The notes under the pieces were generated by a model. The model was not told where the DNA came from and did not search any database. It saw only the letters and a program-made list of their open reading frames with translations. This document shows, piece after piece, positions 61,788 to 64,000 of a DNA stretch of 64,000 nucleotides; position 1 is the stretch's first letter; each line of letters opens with the position of its first letter. The DNA is from Tetrahymena thermophila SB210 (Eukaryota; Ciliophora; Oligohymenophorea; Hymenostomatida; Tetrahymenidae), in NCBI RefSeq assembly GCF_000189635.1, contig NW_002476481.1, positions 434,001-498,000 on the forward strand, given 5' to 3'. The position numbers were made by a program, and so were the translations under genes.

Positions 61788-63680
61788 TAAATAAAAATAA
61801 ATTATTTCCTCTGTTTTAATGTAGTCTTTTTCTGTTCAATTTATAATTTAAAATAATTTATAATATGCCCTTATCATTTTAGTGAAGTAAGTGTCTATTT
61901 GTCTCTCCATGTTTGTTTAATATCTTTTTAAGAATTGTTCTAAAATCTAAAAAATTTAAATAAAATTAGTTATAAATCAGAAACTTTGATAATTTCTGCT
62001 ATATTTTCTTGGAAATAAAAAGTATCAAAATGCAAGTTAATCTAAAGGTAAAAAATAATTTTTAATCATTAATTTTAAAAGGAGAGTATGTTAAGAGGTG
62101 ATTGGTTGATATCAAAATCTAATTGAAAGAAAATTGAGCATGAGAGATTAAAAAATAGTTATAGTAATTAATAATACTATTTATTTTTAGTTGATGATTT
62201 ATTAGTTAGTTTTTTATCATTTTTAATTACGTTTAATTTTTAAATATTTTTATTAATATTTGATAATAAATCTTATCCTCTCCCAGTTAATTTATTCAAA
62301 ATAAATCAAGAAACATAAAAAAACAATAGATTTTAATGGTAAAAATATTACTTAAAAGAAAATATAGTTGTAGATAAAGAATGCATATCTTTATGTTTGT
62401 AGGATAAAACAACAATCAATATTACTTAAAAGAAAAAAAGATATTATTTTTAACTAAAATCTTAACTATTTTATCAAACCTAGGAATTGTGAGACCAAAA
62501 GCTATCCCCAAAGTATATATATATAGATAAATATTAGCTAGTTTTTTGATTGATTTAAAAATGAAAAAATTAAACTTGTGTTTTGTCCATTTTAATGAGT
62601 GCTCAGTTTTTTAGAGTGCGGCCTGTCTCAGGTTGATATTTTTTTGTGTATTAGGACTATTTATTATTTTTTTTAAATAATAAAATTTATAATTTCTAAA
62701 TATTAATTTATAATGAATTTTTTAAATAAAATAATTATTTAATTTAAATATTAGAATATAATATTATTAAAATAAATATTATTTTTAAGAAACTATTTAA
62801 TAAAATTGTAAATTTGTAATAAATCTTTAATTTTAAAAGTTTATTATTTGGCTTAACTTAACTTTTTGTTTGATTTTATGTATGATGCAAATATAAGTTC
62901 TACTTAGCTTTTATTTATTAAATCAAAAAATTGATATTTTTAATGCAATTCTAATTCTATATTAATTTTCTTTTACATTTCAAATATGTAAACAAAAATC
63001 AAATATGAAGTAAGCAAACAATTTGTTTTCAGTTTTTGAATTTTAAATTATAAAACTAAAAAAATAAAAAAAATATTGATTGATAAGTGAATAAGATCAG
63101 ATTTTTTTTTTTAAATTTCTTATGAAGTAACTAATATAGATTTAAAAAATTATCATTCGTAGTAATGAATTAATCTTTATTTGTTTGGGAGATAATTTAA
63201 AATAAAGGAAAAATACTGAAATTTTCTTGTTTTTTAAGAAACTTCTAAGTTATTCTTTAATCAAATGCGTGTTGATTTAATTTCAGATGTATAAAATTTT
63301 CCAAATAGTTGTTTTTTGAGTTTCTTTTGTTGCTAGATTATATAAAATCGACTCTTTCTATTCAATGCCAGGTATTTTAGAGATCAGAAAGCTCTAAAAA
63401 ATTAATTTTGTTGTCTTCCTGCAAATATAATTGTTAAAAACCTTTGCTATTAAAGGGTTAGGATTCTAAATAGATTTCAAGCATTTAAAGTATTTTTAAT
63501 ATTTATTTATCTATTTTTTAAGATCACGATAAACACTTGAGTCTTTCTTTCTTTCACATACATACACATGCTTGCATACATGCATACATACATGACTGAA
63601 CAATATTGAATTATATTCTTGCCAAACGTATTCTTTTATCGAATAGTCCGTCTTATAAATCAAGAAGAAATCTGGAAAAA
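61788..63680. other. Intergenic, A/T-rich, with one GC-richer segment
   Basis: About 1.9 kb. The only compositional outlier is near 62505-62645, listed as a possible RNA gene. A run of ACAT/GCAT-type tetranucleotides lies at about 63558-63594. The 3' part may be 5' UTR or an intron of the gene at the window edge. Confidence 0.5.
62545..62645 (+). ncRNA. Possible small RNA gene (TATA box, oligo-T end)
   Basis: A TATA-like run gtatatatatatag (62513-62526) is followed about 70 bases later by a stretch that is clearly GC-richer than its surroundings (agtgctcag, agagtgcggcctg). A small hairpin follows, cctg-tct-cagg (62622-62632), then seven Ts at 62639-62645, as in a Pol III terminator. No known snRNA, tRNA or telomerase RNA core was recognised, so this stays a candidate only. 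Confidence 0.25.
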
Positions 63681-64000
63681 TCATAGTAGGTAGAAACATC
63701 AAAAGCTCATAATACTTTAAAAACAAGAGATTATTTAAATTTAGAAAATAAAAGAAAAGCTAAGAAAATTACTAGTAATTAAAATAGCGAGCAACTAACT
63801 CTAAGCACACAAACAAAAGACGATAAAAAACAAACAAACAAATTAAGTTTATTAAAAAAGGGCACTTCCAACAAGCTAATTCCTAATAGACATCAAGACA
63901 ACTCTTCATAATATTATAATAGGCTGAACAATGATTTCTAGATTAAGACATATCAACAAATTTTTTGCCAACAATTTTAATAGCTTCAAAACAATTAAGC
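63681..64000 (+). CDS. 5' part of an N/Q/K-rich protein, cut by window end
   Basis: From about 63681 to the end, one frame (codon start 63681) reads as coding-like K, N, Q and S-rich sequence. It includes TLKTRDYLNLENKRKAKK, LSTQTKDDKKQTNKLSLLKK and FQIKTYQQIFCQQFQQLQ, and uses TAA/TAG as Gln. It stays open to base 64000. No ATG lies in frame: the frame runs upstream to a TGA near 63597 without one, so the first exon and an acceptor (perhaps the AG at 63685-63686 or 63688-63689) are unresolved. Function unknown. Confidence 0.55.

Noticed and set aside
63511-63726. Minus-strand 71-codon frame near the right edge
   Set aside because: It runs through a tetranucleotide repeat and opposes a better coding frame on the plus strand.

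Overview
The window looks like ciliate macronuclear DNA of the Tetrahymena type. It is very AT-rich, and every convincing gene reads through many TAA and TAG codons (glutamine) and ends only at TGA. Introns are short, AT-rich and GTAA/AG-like. Intergenic DNA is close to pure A/T with local tandem repeats. All gene models below were built by hand under that code and checked for splice-phase consistency; most standard-code open frames in the window are fragments of these genes or chance frames.

Layout: 1-4707 (+), 3' part of a giant coiled-coil protein. 6090-7723 (-), ER-lumen DnaJ chaperone (ERdj3/DNAJB11 type, six exons). 9802-15427 (+), 13-exon WD40/EF-hand protein. 16500-17831 (-), protein with a C-terminal cytochrome-b5 domain. 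19724-21003 (-), splicing factor YJU2B/CCDC130 (six exons). 23024-25572 (+), Ser/Thr protein kinase with a long tail. 26844-29345 (+), Q/N/S-rich unknown. 31364-35230 (+), unknown four-exon protein. 36619-41946 (+), 1,775-aa ankyrin and N/Q-rich protein. 43032-46246, 47354-50402 and 51312-54333 (-), three paralogous polytopic membrane proteins with one conserved intron position; the last two are a recent tandem duplicate. 55913-56648 (-), small Cys-containing unknown. 57212-59375 (+), helical unknown. 60528-61787 (+), RCL1 pre-rRNA processing factor. 63681-64000 (+), start of another gene cut by the window edge.

The genes do not form a pathway. They are independent eukaryotic transcription units: secretory folding, splicing, ribosome biogenesis, signalling, probably cilia/cortex, and membrane transport or sensing. 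The most notable features are the membrane-protein cluster with its conserved intron and in-frame microsatellite tail, recurrent 210-470 bp tandem arrays in several intergenic gaps, a possible alternative start inside a frame-neutral intron of the cytochrome-b5 gene, TGA codons interrupting an open extension of the coiled-coil gene, and a GC-richer TATA/oligo-T segment near 62.6 kb that may be a small RNA gene. No tRNA, rRNA, CRISPR array or transposase was recognised.
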